From assembly GCA_001604585.1 (NCBI GenBank), contig LVBW01000020.1, positions 23,307-87,306 of the forward strand: a stretch of 64,000 bases of DNA, given 5' to 3'. Both the position numbers and the translations under genes were made by a program. This DNA is from Puniceicoccales bacterium Verruco_02. GTDB lineage: Bacteria > Verrucomicrobiota > Verrucomicrobiia > Opitutales > Oceanipulchritudinaceae. The notes beneath the pieces are model-generated. The model worked only from the letters and a program-made list of their open reading frames with translations. It had not been told where the DNA came from and did no database searches. Below are positions 1-9,182 of this stretch, one piece after another; positions within the stretch are counted from its first letter, which is position 1; each line of letters opens with the position of its first letter.

Positions 1-2
1 GT

Positions 3-770
3 CAGGCACACCGCGCCAAGACAGACATGGTCGAGGCCAACCTGCGCCTTGTAATCTCCATAGCCAAGAAGTACACCAATCGTGGTCTGTCCTTTTTGGA
101 CCTGATTCAGGAGGGGAACATGGGCCTGATGAAGGCTGTAGAGAAGTTCGAGTACCGCCGCGGCTACAAGTTTTCCACATACGCTACGTGGTGGATTCGT
201 CAGGCCATCACGCGCTCAATCGCGGATCAGGCCCGCACAATCCGCATTCCCGTGCACATGATAGAGACCTTGAACAAGGTCATGCAGGTGCAAAAGCAGC
301 TCCTTCAGGATCTAGGCCACGAGCCAACGCCCGAGGAAGTGGCCGAGGAGATGCAGATGCCCGTCGAGAGGGTGCAGCAGATAATGAAGATGGCCCAGCA
401 GCCAATCTCCCTGCAAAGCCCTGTTGGCGATTCCGACGACACCAACTTTGGCGACTTCATCGAGGACAAGGGGGCGGAAAACCCCTACGACATGACCGCA
501 TACAGCCTATTGCGAGAGAAGATCATGGACGTGCTCGACAGCCTTACCGACCGCGAGCGCAAGGTGCTGTCCCTGCGCTTTGGTCTGGTGGACGGTTACA
601 GCCGTACGCTTGAGGAGGTGGGCCGCCAGTTCAATGTCACGCGCGAACGCATCCGTCAGATTGAGGCCAAGGCCCTGCGCAAGATGCGTCACCCGACCCG
701 CATTCGCCAGCTCCACGGCTTTTTCGAACCGGACCACGGAGTGCCGCCGCAGGATGGTGCCCCTCAGTAA
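3..770 (+). CDS. rpoD: RNA polymerase primary sigma factor RpoD, C-terminal part (5' end outside window)
   Basis: This is the housekeeping sigma-70 factor that directs RNA polymerase to -10/-35 promoters. The frame is open from base 3 ([17 protein letters not shown]), so the gene starts upstream of the window. Visible parts are region 2 ([16 protein letters not shown], the core-binding stretch [14 protein letters not shown] and the -10 recognition helix with [13 protein letters not shown]), region 3 ([16 protein letters not shown]) and region 4. The region 4 helix-turn-helix is [26 protein letters not shown]. The acidic-basic 'RTIRIPVHM' signature and the full region 4 identify the primary sigma rather than an alternative one. 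The C-terminal tail after LHGFFE is a short non-conserved extension. A xerD-like gene follows after about 440 bases. Confidence 0.97.
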   Translation, partial: QAHRAKTDMVEANLRLVISIAKKYTNRGLSFLDLIQEGNMGLMKAVEKFEYRRGYKFSTYATWWIRQAITRSIADQARTIRIPVHMIETLNKVMQVQKQLLQDLGHEPTPEEVAEEMQMPVERVQQIMKMAQQPISLQSPVGDSDDTNFGDFIEDKGAENPYDMTAYSLLREKIMDVLDSLTDRERKVLSLRFGLVDGYSRTLEEVGRQFNVTRERIRQIEAKALRKMRHPTRIRQLHGFFEPDHGVPPQDGAPQ

Positions 771-1210
771 GGCTCTTGGAGGGGCTGCATTTTTCTCGGG
801 CGTAAGTAAAAATATCCAAGCGCGGTTTTGGCTTGTACTGCCCTGCCGTTGCGAGGCTATGTAGCTCGCCATAACGGCAATTTGACCGTAAGCATGGACT
901 AATAGGCCGCAGACCTTAGTTCCTAACGATATATCTGGCTGTCAACACCGCGTCTAAAGGTCTATTTCTTGCGCTAACATCGCTGTTTCTTGGCTAAGCG
1001 TCACGAAATATCTCTTTGACTTGCGCAAGCGATACGGAGTATTACGTATTCATATCGAAAGAGTCACTGCACGCAGGTGCCGAACTGTCCAAGCCCACTT
1101 TGTCCCACTTATTGGCCCGCTCGCAGAACTGCACTAAGGCGCTTCCGATACTGCTGGTTTCTCATCCACCGCCGCACTGTAATAACTTGTTTTGCAAGAG
1201 CCTAAAGCTA
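771..1210. other. 440-bp intergenic region between rpoD and the Xer recombinase gene
   Basis: No convincing coding frame is seen. An imperfect hairpin sits at 844-879. A possible promoter has TTGACT at 1016-1021 and TATTAC at 1040-1045 (spacer 18, only 4 of 6 matches at -10), oriented toward the recombinase gene. The recombinase frame is open upstream to about 1016, but that stretch lacks family similarity and is treated as leader. Confidence 0.4.
844..879 (+). terminator. Hairpin downstream of rpoD, possible terminator
   Basis: Arms TGCCGTT (844-850) and AACGGCA (873-879) pair perfectly. An inner GCGAG/CTCGC stem (851-855 with 865-869) adds to it, with a 3-base bulge. Only a short AATTT follows, so this may be a weak or Rho-assisted terminator. 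It lies 74 bases after the rpoD stop. Confidence 0.35.
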
Positions 1211-2161
1211 ATGGATTTGCCTAATCGCATTTCGGATCAAATTGACGCCTATCTGTCTTGGGTTGAGCTTGAGAGGGGACGCTCCAGAAACACCGTGCTT
1301 GGCTACGAAAACGACATGAGGCAGTTTGCCAGCTTTCTTGTCGAGACGCAGGGTTTTGATGACTGGTCCAAGCTGGAACCGCGCCACGTCGAGGACTGGC
1401 AGGGCGAATTGCTACGCAAGCAGTATAGCAACGCCAGCACTGCACGCAAAGTGACGGCGGTGCGCAACCTAGTCCGCTATCTGGAGGCCGAGGGCGTATT
1501 GAAACAGCGCGTATCCCTGACCATACACGGCCCCAAACTTGTGCGAAAGTTACCCGGAACAATGAGCGTGCAGGAACTGGACCGCCTTCTTCTTACCCCG
1601 GATGCATCCAGTATGCAGGGTATTCGCGACCGCGCCATCATGGAGCTGGCCTATTCCAGCGGTCTGCGCGTAAGCGAGATATGCTCTATCCGCGTTTCTG
1701 ACGTCAACATATCCGAAGGCGTCGTACGTGTCCAGTCCGGCAAGGGCGGCAAGGACCGCTTGGTCCCGGTAGGTCGCCCGGCCTGCAAGGCCCTTGACAA
1801 GTACATTCAGACAGCCCGCCCATCGTTCGTGCGGACGGCAGGCATGGCAACCGTCTTTCTAAGCTCAAGGGGCCTGCCCATATCGCGCAAAACCGTCTGG
1901 CATCTCATTAAGACCTATGCACGCAAGGCCGGACTGGATGAAAGTCGGGTCAAGCCTCACCTCTTGCGCCACTCCTTCGCCACCCACCTTCTGGCGGGTG
2001 GGGCCGATTTGCGCGTCATTCAGGAGATGCTGGGCCATGCCGACATAGCCACGACGCAGATATACACCAAGGTGGACTCTTCCATGCTGCTGGAACAGCA
2101 CGCCCTCTACCATCCGCGTAACCGCATGGCCAGAAAGCGCAAGAGTCCGCCAAAGCACTGA
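1211..2161 (+). CDS. xerD: Tyrosine recombinase XerC/XerD
   Basis: Site-specific recombinase of the Xer family, which resolves chromosome dimers at dif with a partner Xer protein and FtsK. The start chosen at 1211 (MDLPNRISDQ) gives 316 residues, close to the usual ~300. The frame runs open upstream but that part is not family-like. The N-terminal SAM-like core-binding domain is at about 10-95 and the catalytic domain at about 115-300. The full catalytic set is visible: R153 (SSGLRVSE), K178 (GKGGKDR), H250 and R253 (HLLRHSFATHL), H276 (LGHADIATT) and the nucleophile Y285 (IYTKVD). XerC and XerD cannot be separated with certainty from sequence alone; the motif spelling slightly favours XerD. 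No integrase-type mobile context is seen. Confidence 0.93.
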   Translation: MDLPNRISDQIDAYLSWVELERGRSRNTVLGYENDMRQFASFLVETQGFDDWSKLEPRHVEDWQGELLRKQYSNASTARKVTAVRNLVRYLEAEGVLKQRVSLTIHGPKLVRKLPGTMSVQELDRLLLTPDASSMQGIRDRAIMELAYSSGLRVSEICSIRVSDVNISEGVVRVQSGKGGKDRLVPVGRPACKALDKYIQTARPSFVRTAGMATVFLSSRGLPISRKTVWHLIKTYARKAGLDESRVKPHLLRHSFATHLLAGGADLRVIQEMLGHADIATTQIYTKVDSSMLLEQHALYHPRNRMARKRKSPPKH

Positions 2162-2410
2162 GTTCGGCCACGAGTATTATACCCATTCTCGCAAAGAGCC
2201 ATCCATACCATGATACACGGCGGCGTGGCGAAGCGGCGGCATTTTTCTCTAGCCCCTTTGTGATATGCTGCCGATAAACTGCATGGTTGCAGCGCCGCCT
2301 GTATCTTTCCGGTGGCGGCAGCCGCATTATCAGTTTATTGTAAGTGCAAAGGCAGCCACGCTTTGTGAACGGGTGCCCTCCACATCCCGCAACCCCCCAT
2401 ATCCGCAGCA

Positions 2411-5400
2411 ATGAGCGAACCCAGACCTGATCTAGCCATCGAGAAAATCATCCCCCCGGAAGTAAAGGATGACGGCTTTGCCAAGCTGATTACCAAACTC
2501 TGCGAGGAAGAGAAGCTGACCCACGTTCTGGAAATCGGCTCCTCGGCAGGCGGCGGCAGCACCGAGGCATTTGTAAAGGGCCTCTCGCGCAACAAGGGAA
2601 AGCCAAAGCTCTACTGCCTTGAAATCTCGCGTACGCGCTTCCAGAAGCTGGCCGAGACATACAAGGGCTATCCATTCGTCAAGTGCTACAATGCGTCGAG
2701 CGTGGGGTCTGCCTGTCTGCCCAGTCCCGAACAGGTGCGCGCCTTCTACACGGGCTTCAACAGCCGCCTGCGCATGTTCCCGCAGGAGAGCGTCCTCACC
2801 TGGCTGAAGGAGGACCGCGACTACATAGAGAAGCATTCGGGCGTGGAGCCGGAGGGCATCGAACTAATCCGCAAGAGCAACAACATCGACAAGTTCGACA
2901 TGGTGCTCATCGACGGGTCGGAATTTCTCGGCAGTGCGGAGTTGGACCGCGTGTACGGTGCAAGGATAATCCTTCTCGACGATACCTGCACGTACAAGAC
3001 CTTCGAGTGTCGCGAGCGCCTGATGAACGACCCGGCCTACGAGCTTATCGAGGACAACCCGAATGTGCGCAACGGCTATGCGGCCTTCCGCCTTCGCGAG
3101 CAGAAGTCCAAGGAGCTGCCGGTACACTTTTTCACCATCGTGCTCAACGGGCGTCCCTTCATCGAATACCACATCGAGATGATGAAGAAGCTGCCCTTCC
3201 GCTGGATTTGGCACATCGTTGAAGGCGTGGCCGACCTTGTCCACGACACAGCCTGGAGTAAGCGCAGTGGCGGGCACATACCCGAATCCCTGCACAGCAG
3301 GGGCCTCTCCAACGACGGCACAAGCCAGTACATCGACGAGCTTGCTAGCCAGTATCCCGGTCAGGTGAAAGTTTACCGCAAGGGCGGGGGCCGCTTCTGG
3401 GACGGCAAGAAGGAGATGTGCAACCAGCCCTTGCCCGAAATCAAGGAAGAGTGCCTTCTCTGGCAGCTCGACAACGACGAGCTGTGGACCGCCGGACAGG
3501 TTTCGCGCATGAGGCAGATGTTTCTAGCCGAACCGGATCGCACTGCGGCGTTTTTCTGGTGCCACTTTTTCTTCGGCCCGGACCGGGTCATTAGTACGCG
3601 CAACTGCTATGCGCAGAACCCAAAGATGGAGTGGCTGCGCGTGTGGCGTTTCCGCCCCGGCATGAACTGGGCCGCACATGAACCCCCCGTTTTGGCAGCA
3701 AGGCAGCCCGACGGCTCTTGGAAGGATCAGGCTGCTGTCAAGCCCTTCATGCACGCCGAGACCGAGGCCGCTGGATTGGTCTTCCAGCACTTTGCCTATG
3801 CAACCCGAGAACAGGTGCAGTTCAAGGAATCCTACTACGGATACAAGGGCGCGGTGCGCCAGTGGGAAATGCTACAGGCCGAAAGACGCCTGCCCGTCCC
3901 GCTCAAGGGTCTTATCCCTTGGGTAAACGACGGCACTCAGGTGGACCTTGCCGCGCCACGGGGCATAGTCCCATTGGCCAGCGAGAAGGACGGCAAGTGG
4001 CTGTTCCGCCGCAGCGAGAGGCTCCCGCATATCGAGACTATCGAGGGTAAGCCTAATATCGTGGTCGATGGCGTGTTTTTCCAATATTACCGCACCGGCA
4101 TTGCAAGGGTGTGGAGTTCCATCCTTCGCGAATGGGCCGGGACGGACTTTGCCCGCCGCCTCATCGTTCTGGACCGCGGCATGACGATGGACCGGGTGCC
4201 GGGCATCAACTATGCGTGCATCCGCAGGCACGACTACGAAAACCTGCCCGCAGACCGGCGCATGTTGGAGCAGATCTGCCGCAACTTCGGTGCCGGGGCC
4301 TTCACTTCCAGCTACTACTCGCACCCGGAGCAGACCCCTTCCGTAATGCTCGTCCACGATATGATCCCCGAGGTCATGGGCATGGACATGAAAAGCCCAA
4401 TGTGGGTCGAAAAACAGGACAATGTCCGCACGGCGCGGCACTTTGTATGCGTATCGGAGAACACGGCCAAGGACCTCTTGCGTTGCAATCCGACATTATC
4501 GCAAGACAGGGTCAGCGTGGCGCTCAATGGCCTATCGGGCATGTTCCGCAGGCAGGATCCGGCTGTAATCGAACGCTTCCGCCGCCGCTACGGCATCGAA
4601 AAGCCCTACTTCATGCTCTCCGGCGGTCGTAGCTCGTACAAGAACGGCATCACTTTCTTCAGGGCTTTCAAACGCTTTGCCTATCACAACTGCTTCGAGG
4701 TGTTCTGTACCGGGCCTTCGCAGCTCGACACGATGGAGCGCGACCTTGCAGACGGTTCCCGCGTTCAGCAGGCAAAACTCGACGAAGAGGAGCTTGTGGC
4801 CGCATATGCCGGAGCCGTTGCACTGGTTGTTCCATCGGCATACGAGGGCTTCGGGCTACCCGTTCTGGAGGCTATGGGCACGGGTTGTCCGGTCATATGC
4901 AGCAATGCCTCGTCCCTGCCGGAGGTGGCTGGCGATGCCGCCTTGCTGTTCAACCCTCGCAGCGTGGAGGATCTTTCGGAACTGCTTGCCGAGGTGCTCA
5001 AGCCGAACGTGCGCGAGCGCATGATTAATGCCGGGCTTGCCCGTGCTGACCAGTTCACTTGGGCGCGGATGGCAGACAGCCTGCGCACCGTGTTGGAGGC
5101 AGTGGCAGAGGGCAGGGCGGCGAGTGCTCCCGGCAGTGCTGCAACTATACAGGTTCCCAAGGCTCCCATCGACCCCCGCGAGGCTCTGCGCCTGCTAAAC
5201 ACGGGGAGAATTCAGGAAGCGGTGGATTTGTTCGACGCTTTGGCAGCCGCTGGCTTGGACGATGTGTCATCTCTGAACGACCGTGCTGTGGCGCATTTCC
5301 AGCTTGGGCGAAGCACTGGCAGGATAGATGAGGTGAGGCGTAGCGTGGAGCTTCTCGACGAACTTCTCGCGGCCAACCCAGCGCATATCAACGGGTGGAA

Positions 5401-5524
5401 GAACCTGATATTCATATGCGGGGTTCTTGGCGATACCGCCCGCCAGCGCATATGCATAGAAAGGGTGCTCGCCATCAATCCCGGCGATGCCGATGCAAAG
5501 GCAGCTCTGGCAAGGCTTGGCTAG
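2411..5524 (+). CDS. Multidomain glycosyltransferase: methyltransferase-like, GT2-like, GT4 and TPR domains
   Basis: A 1037-residue cytoplasmic protein that appears to combine several surface-glycan activities. Residues ~1-230 resemble a class I SAM-dependent methyltransferase (LEIGSSAGGGST as the glycine-rich loop, LYCLEIS, DMVLIDGSEF). Residues ~235-520 look like a GT-A, family 2-type fold with an acidic 'LWQLDNDELW' motif (a DxD-like metal site). Residues ~555-930 are a GT4 domain, with MLSGGRSSYKNG at the donor site and the EGFGLPVLEAMGTGCPV signature. The last ~95 residues form TPR-like helices (EAVDLFDALAAAG, NDRAVAHFQLG, NPGDADAKAALARLG). It is a single gene with ordinary codon use for this genome. 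Substrate and product are unknown. The nearby glycosyltransferase island suggests a polysaccharide or glycoprotein pathway. Confidence 0.8.
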   Translation: MSEPRPDLAIEKIIPPEVKDDGFAKLITKLCEEEKLTHVLEIGSSAGGGSTEAFVKGLSRNKGKPKLYCLEISRTRFQKLAETYKGYPFVKCYNASSVGSACLPSPEQVRAFYTGFNSRLRMFPQESVLTWLKEDRDYIEKHSGVEPEGIELIRKSNNIDKFDMVLIDGSEFLGSAELDRVYGARIILLDDTCTYKTFECRERLMNDPAYELIEDNPNVRNGYAAFRLREQKSKELPVHFFTIVLNGRPFIEYHIEMMKKLPFRWIWHIVEGVADLVHDTAWSKRSGGHIPESLHSRGLSNDGTSQYIDELASQYPGQVKVYRKGGGRFWDGKKEMCNQPLPEIKEECLLWQLDNDELWTAGQVSRMRQMFLAEPDRTAAFFWCHFFFGPDRVISTRNCYAQNPKMEWLRVWRFRPGMNWAAHEPPVLAARQPDGSWKDQAAVKPFMHAETEAAGLVFQHFAYATREQVQFKESYYGYKGAVRQWEMLQAERRLPVPLKGLIPWVNDGTQVDLAAPRGIVPLASEKDGKWLFRRSERLPHIETIEGKPNIVVDGVFFQYYRTGIARVWSSILREWAGTDFARRLIVLDRGMTMDRVPGINYACIRRHDYENLPADRRMLEQICRNFGAGAFTSSYYSHPEQTPSVMLVHDMIPEVMGMDMKSPMWVEKQDNVRTARHFVCVSENTAKDLLRCNPTLSQDRVSVALNGLSGMFRRQDPAVIERFRRRYGIEKPYFMLSGGRSSYKNGITFFRAFKRFAYHNCFEVFCTGPSQLDTMERDLADGSRVQQAKLDEEELVAAYAGAVALVVPSAYEGFGLPVLEAMGTGCPVICSNASSLPEVAGDAALLFNPRSVEDLSELLAEVLKPNVRERMINAGLARADQFTWARMADSLRTVLEAVAEGRAASAPGSAATIQVPKAPIDPREALRLLNTGRIQEAVDLFDALAAAGLDDVSSLNDRAVAHFQLGRSTGRIDEVRRSVELLDELLAANPAHINGWKNLIFICGVLGDTARQRICIERVLAINPGDADAKAALARLG

Positions 5525-5586
5525 GCACTGTTCACGTGGTAGCGTAGCGACAGAAATACGAAGTCCAGTTGGAAAACCTTATGGGG

Positions 5587-6831
5587 CTATTTTTTGCTCA
5601 CGCTAAACGGGATGTTGACCCTGACCTTGACCTTCCTTGGTTTGCCGTCTAGTTTCCCAGGCACAAACTTCCATTTCTTGACCGCTTTAATGCAGCTCTC
5701 GGCGAAGGCTTCGTGAGTGAATACAATTGCTTTTGGGTCTTGCACTGTACCTTCTTCGGTAAGGGTGAACTCCATTGTTACTACTCCACATATTAGTTCA
5801 TTACGAAGAATAACGGGATAGGTCGGTGGTTCCATTTTGATTGGTTTGGGCACAATCATGGTTCTTGCGGTCAGCGAGCAGTCCTCGACTATTTCCGTTT
5901 CGCCAACGCTAAGGCCAAAGCAGGTGCAGTAATCCATGTAACTGCTACTCATGGGATCGTGGAAACGCCAGTGGCGGAGTTTGGACATTAGTTCAATAGC
6001 TTCATTTTGGGGAACGTTCCCGGATATGCGGATAGAATGTGGAACTCCGTAGATTATTGACCCAAGGCTGAGCTTGGCCACCGTGTAATCGCTTCCGGAG
6101 AATGGCTTGTCCAGCTCAGGCTTGGGTGTGATGTCGGGCAGTTCTTTTCTTTTCGTATGCCAAGCTTTTCGAGCTTCGATCTCTTCTTTATCAGTCGTTC
6201 GGGGGCGGAATTTCAAAATGATTGTGCTCTCAATAGCTTGGCCGTTAAGCGTGGCAGGTTTGAACGTCAAGTTGTCTTTGGAGAGGTAGGTCTTTTGCAA
6301 GGCCTTTCCCAGTTCAGACTTTGTTCGAAATGATGTTACCTTCCCTTCGGCATCCACTTTCAATGTCCATTCAATGCAATCCTTGCCTGCAAGGGCATCA
6401 AGGGATGCTACGCCTTGTACGGCACTCTCAATCTGACTGATAAGCGCTGCTGATAGACGAAACCTTGCCTGTGGCAAAGTGGCGTCAGGGGGTAGATCTT
6501 TCGTGAACATGACAAACGAGCGATCGTCAATTAGGTAGCTCCAGCATGGCTCGTCGGCGATTTTGCCCGGTGTGAAGGTCCATAGTGGTAGCGATGCACG
6601 GCTGAATTCTGCCCATTCGCTAAGGTTATCTTCGCATATTGCGGACACTGCCTCTCCTTCGGGGGAGACAAATATCTCCATCTTTCCGCCTGAGGCGAAA
6701 GACTCAGGTTCATTGCGCATTACGATGAGATACTGTGATTCGACACTGGCCCTCTCTTCTCCAATAAAGGAGCAGCTCTGACCAAATAGACCACAGGGAA
6801 GTAATGCAGCGAGGAGGGGTAATAGACGCAT
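5587..6831 (-). CDS. Periplasmic protein with TonB C-terminal-like repeats
   Basis: A 414-residue secreted protein with an N-terminal signal (MRLLPLLAALLPCGLFGQSC). The last ~85 residues match the TonB C-terminal fold: PPTYPVILRNELICGVVTMEFTLTE, then AVKKWKFVPGKLDGKP. Two earlier stretches read like the same unit: 'ASLPLWTFTPGKIADEP' at ~80 and 'LSKDNLTFKPATLNGQ' at ~185. The protein may therefore be built of several TonB_C-type domains. It lacks the transmembrane anchor and proline-rich spacer of a real TonB, so energy transduction is unlikely. Binding to a periplasmic or outer-membrane partner is a guess. It converges with the preceding glycosyltransferase gene. Confidence 0.65.
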   Translation of the reverse strand: MRLLPLLAALLPCGLFGQSCSFIGEERASVESQYLIVMRNEPESFASGGKMEIFVSPEGEAVSAICEDNLSEWAEFSRASLPLWTFTPGKIADEPCWSYLIDDRSFVMFTKDLPPDATLPQARFRLSAALISQIESAVQGVASLDALAGKDCIEWTLKVDAEGKVTSFRTKSELGKALQKTYLSKDNLTFKPATLNGQAIESTIILKFRPRTTDKEEIEARKAWHTKRKELPDITPKPELDKPFSGSDYTVAKLSLGSIIYGVPHSIRISGNVPQNEAIELMSKLRHWRFHDPMSSSYMDYCTCFGLSVGETEIVEDCSLTARTMIVPKPIKMEPPTYPVILRNELICGVVTMEFTLTEEGTVQDPKAIVFTHEAFAESCIKAVKKWKFVPGKLDGKPRKVKVRVNIPFSVSKK

Positions 6832-6958
6832 GAGATGCGTTTATACCTTTCACTTTCTGACGTATCAAGACGAATAAGCAGAGGACACTCGACGCTGGCA
6901 GCTCAGGGCCAGCTCGAACTCCTTTGATCCGCCACTTAGAACTGACTTTGCGAGGGCC

Positions 6959-8050
6959 TTAGGTAATGGCCTTGCGCACTGCGCTGACAATAATGTTCTG
7001 ATCGTCTTCGGAAAGGAAGGGGTGCATAGGCAGGCTTATGACCTCGCCAGCGGCCTTCATGGATGACGGGAAAGAGTCCCTTGAATAGCCAAGAGAGGCG
7101 AACACTGGCTGCTCGTGCAGGCACTTGGGGTAATAGACCGCCGTCGGGATGCCCTGCTTTTTCAGCGCCTCTGCGAGGACGTCGCGATTGGGCACGCGGG
7201 TTGTGTACTGGGCATAGACGTGGGTATTGCCCGGCATCACAGCGGGGGTAACACACACATCGCCAAGCAGCTCGCTGTAACGGGCGCCGATGCGTGCGCG
7301 TTCCTCGACCTCCCATTGGAAGTGGGGCAGCTTGGCCAGCAGGACTGCGGCCTGAATCGTGTCGAAGCGGCCGTTCGTCCCGAGCAGGGGGTGGTCGTGG
7401 CGGACCAGGCCGCCGTGATTGCGAATGGCGCGTATCTTGTCGGCAAGGGCGTCGTCGCTTGTAAAGAGAGCGCCGCCGTCGCCATAGCAGCCGAGGGGCT
7501 TTGCGGGGAAAAAGCTGGTGCTGGATACTTGGCTGGCCGCGCAACTGTGTACGCCATTGCACGTGGCTCCGAAGCTCTGGGCTGCGTCTTCGATGACGGG
7601 GAGGCCGTGCCGGGCCGCTATTGCGCCGATGGCCTCCATGTCCGGCATCTGGCCGAAGAGGCTGACGGGCAATATGGCCTTTGTGCGCGCAGTGATGGCG
7701 GCCTCTATCTGCGAAACGTCGATGTTGTAGCTATCTGCCTCTATATCGACAAAGACCGGCTTTGCGCCGACTAGTCCTATGGCCTCCGCCGTGCTTATCC
7801 ATGTGAATGGCACTGTTATGACCTCGTCTCCGGTGCCGATGTCCAGCGCGCGCAGGGCTATTTCCAAGCTGTGGGTGCCGCTCGATACGCTGATGCAGTG
7901 CTTTGCTCCCACGTAGGCGGCAAGGGCGGCTTCCAGTTCCGCAACCTCGCGTCCCATTATGTACTGGCCGCCGTCGAGGACGGCTTGGATACGGGCGTCA
8001 ATATCGCTCTTGTAACGCTTGTACTGCTCCTTGAGGTCTATGAACTGCAT
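6959..8050 (-). CDS. DegT/DnrJ/EryC1/StrS-family PLP-dependent sugar aminotransferase
   Basis: A 363-residue cytoplasmic enzyme that transfers an amino group (usually from glutamate) to a keto-sugar nucleotide for surface polysaccharide synthesis. The start at 8050 (MQFIDLKEQYKRYKSDID) matches the family N-terminus; an in-frame ATG 42 bases upstream is less likely. K184 in SFFPAKPLGCYGDGG is the PLP-binding lysine. The cofactor motif VIEDAAQSFGA and the SSGTHSLEIAL phosphate-contact region are present. The exact sugar cannot be read. The gene stands alone on the minus strand next to tRNA-Leu, 3 kb from the glycosyltransferase island it may serve. Confidence 0.9.
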   Translation of the reverse strand: MQFIDLKEQYKRYKSDIDARIQAVLDGGQYIMGREVAELEAALAAYVGAKHCISVSSGTHSLEIALRALDIGTGDEVITVPFTWISTAEAIGLVGAKPVFVDIEADSYNIDVSQIEAAITARTKAILPVSLFGQMPDMEAIGAIAARHGLPVIEDAAQSFGATCNGVHSCAASQVSSTSFFPAKPLGCYGDGGALFTSDDALADKIRAIRNHGGLVRHDHPLLGTNGRFDTIQAAVLLAKLPHFQWEVEERARIGARYSELLGDVCVTPAVMPGNTHVYAQYTTRVPNRDVLAEALKKQGIPTAVYYPKCLHEQPVFASLGYSRDSFPSSMKAAGEVISLPMHPFLSEDDQNIIVSAVRKAIT

Positions 8051-8210
8051 GGCTTTCCGAAATATGTAGTTGGCCGCACCCTGGGTATCCATGCGGACAA
8101 TTCGGGCAATGCTGCCCCGAATTGATACAGATAGAAAGGAAAAAAGACGCTCATTGCGCGCATGTGTGCCTGGGCGGCTTGGTCAGTGCGTCGCAGTCTC
8201 TGTGGGCGAA

Positions 8211-8295
8211 TGGTGCTCGGGGTGGGACTTGAACCCACATGCCTCGCGGCACATGAACCTGAATCATGCGCGTCTGCCAATTTCGCCACCCGAGC
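8211..8295 (-). tRNA. tRNA-Leu (anticodon CAG)
   Basis: The minus strand reads as a class II tRNA of 85 nt with CCA encoded. The acceptor arm GCTCGGG (8295-8289) pairs with CCCGAGC. The anticodon stem-loop is CATGA TTCAGGT TCATG with CAG at the anticodon. A long variable arm (TGCCGCGAGGCA region) follows, and the T arm is GTGGG TTCAAGT CCCAC. The D-arm pattern GGCGAAATTGGCAGACGC is typical of tRNA-Leu. The gene is divergent from the DUF151 gene. A GC-rich hairpin at 8337-8356 lies just upstream of its 5' end. Confidence 0.96.
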
Positions 8296-8522
8296 ATTTC
8301 GCCGACTTCCCTCCTTGCGAAGGGCTTTCGCGCCGCGCCTTCCCCCTGGGGGAGGCTTCGGCTGTGCGAAGGCAACAACACTCTGGAACGGCGAGGCAAA
8401 GTCAAGCATCTGTTGGTCGATTGTGGCCGAAATATGTGAATAGCGTCGCTTTTCCGTAGCGTGCGCCTAATAGGCTGTGCTCTTGCCCGGCTGCCGCGTT
8501 GACTCCGCCTTCCGATGCGCCT

Positions 8523-9137
8523 ATGCTGCTGAAGATGGACTACATACGGGTGGAAATCGACAACCTTTCCCTTGTTCCCTCCGGCGGGGGAGCCTGTGCC
8601 ATCATGCTGCGCGAAGCGGATGGGCAGCGCGTGCTCCCGGTGCTTATAGGGCTGATGGAAGCTCAGGCCATCGCTGTGAGGCTCAACAAGATGTCCATGC
8701 CCCGGCCTCTTACGCACGACCTGACGCAGGGCATAATGGCAGAGCTGAAGGCGAAGGTGGTGCGCGTGTCCGTGGACAAGGTGCGCGATGGAACTTTTTA
8801 TGCCACGATGGAGGTTGTCCATGCAAGCGGTGCCTTCAAGATTGACGCCCGTCCGAGCGACGCCATCGCAATGGCGGTGCGTTTCGATGCGCCGATATTT
8901 GTAGCCAGTTCGGTGATGAACCGCGCCGCGGCCTCGCCCGAGGAGCTGCCCTCTCAAGAAATGGAAGTTAGCGACGAGGGCTTGGACGTATCCGATGCCC
9001 CGGCAGACTCGCCTGAGCAGGTCCGCTCCCCTCTGGAGAGCCTCGAAGAGGAAATGAAGAGCGCCATTGTCGAAGAGGATTACGAGAAGGCTGCCCGCAT
9101 CCGCGACGAGATACGCCGCCTGCGGGACCAACAATAG
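8523..9137 (+). CDS. DUF151 (bifunctional nuclease family) protein with UVR motif
   Basis: About 204 residues from the ATG at 8523; a second ATG at 8535 (MDYIRVEIDNL) is also possible. The DUF151 / bifunctional-nuclease fold covers roughly the first 135 residues (LPVLIGLMEAQAIAVRLNK, RPLTHDL, ARPSDAIAMAVRFDAPIFV). An acidic linker follows, then a C-terminal UVR-type helical hairpin (LESLEEEMKSAIVEEDYEKAARIRDEIRRL) of the kind that mediates UvrB-UvrC or Clp contacts. The combination is common in bacteria, but the physiological role is unclear. It is followed 45 bases later by rsmE on the same strand. Confidence 0.85.
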   Translation: MLLKMDYIRVEIDNLSLVPSGGGACAIMLREADGQRVLPVLIGLMEAQAIAVRLNKMSMPRPLTHDLTQGIMAELKAKVVRVSVDKVRDGTFYATMEVVHASGAFKIDARPSDAIAMAVRFDAPIFVASSVMNRAAASPEELPSQEMEVSDEGLDVSDAPADSPEQVRSPLESLEEEMKSAIVEEDYEKAARIRDEIRRLRDQQ

Positions 9138-9182
9138 CTTGCAAGCGGCCATCATCACCACACTCCCGACGCTTGCCAAGAG

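Noticed and set aside
1016..1210. N-terminal extension of the Xer recombinase
   Set aside because: The frame is open, but the residues have no Xer-like features and would add 65 residues to a family of about 300.
1211..2161. Integrase of a mobile island
   Set aside because: The recombinase is Xer-like, adjacent to rpoD, and no direct repeats, tRNA target or cargo genes are next to it.
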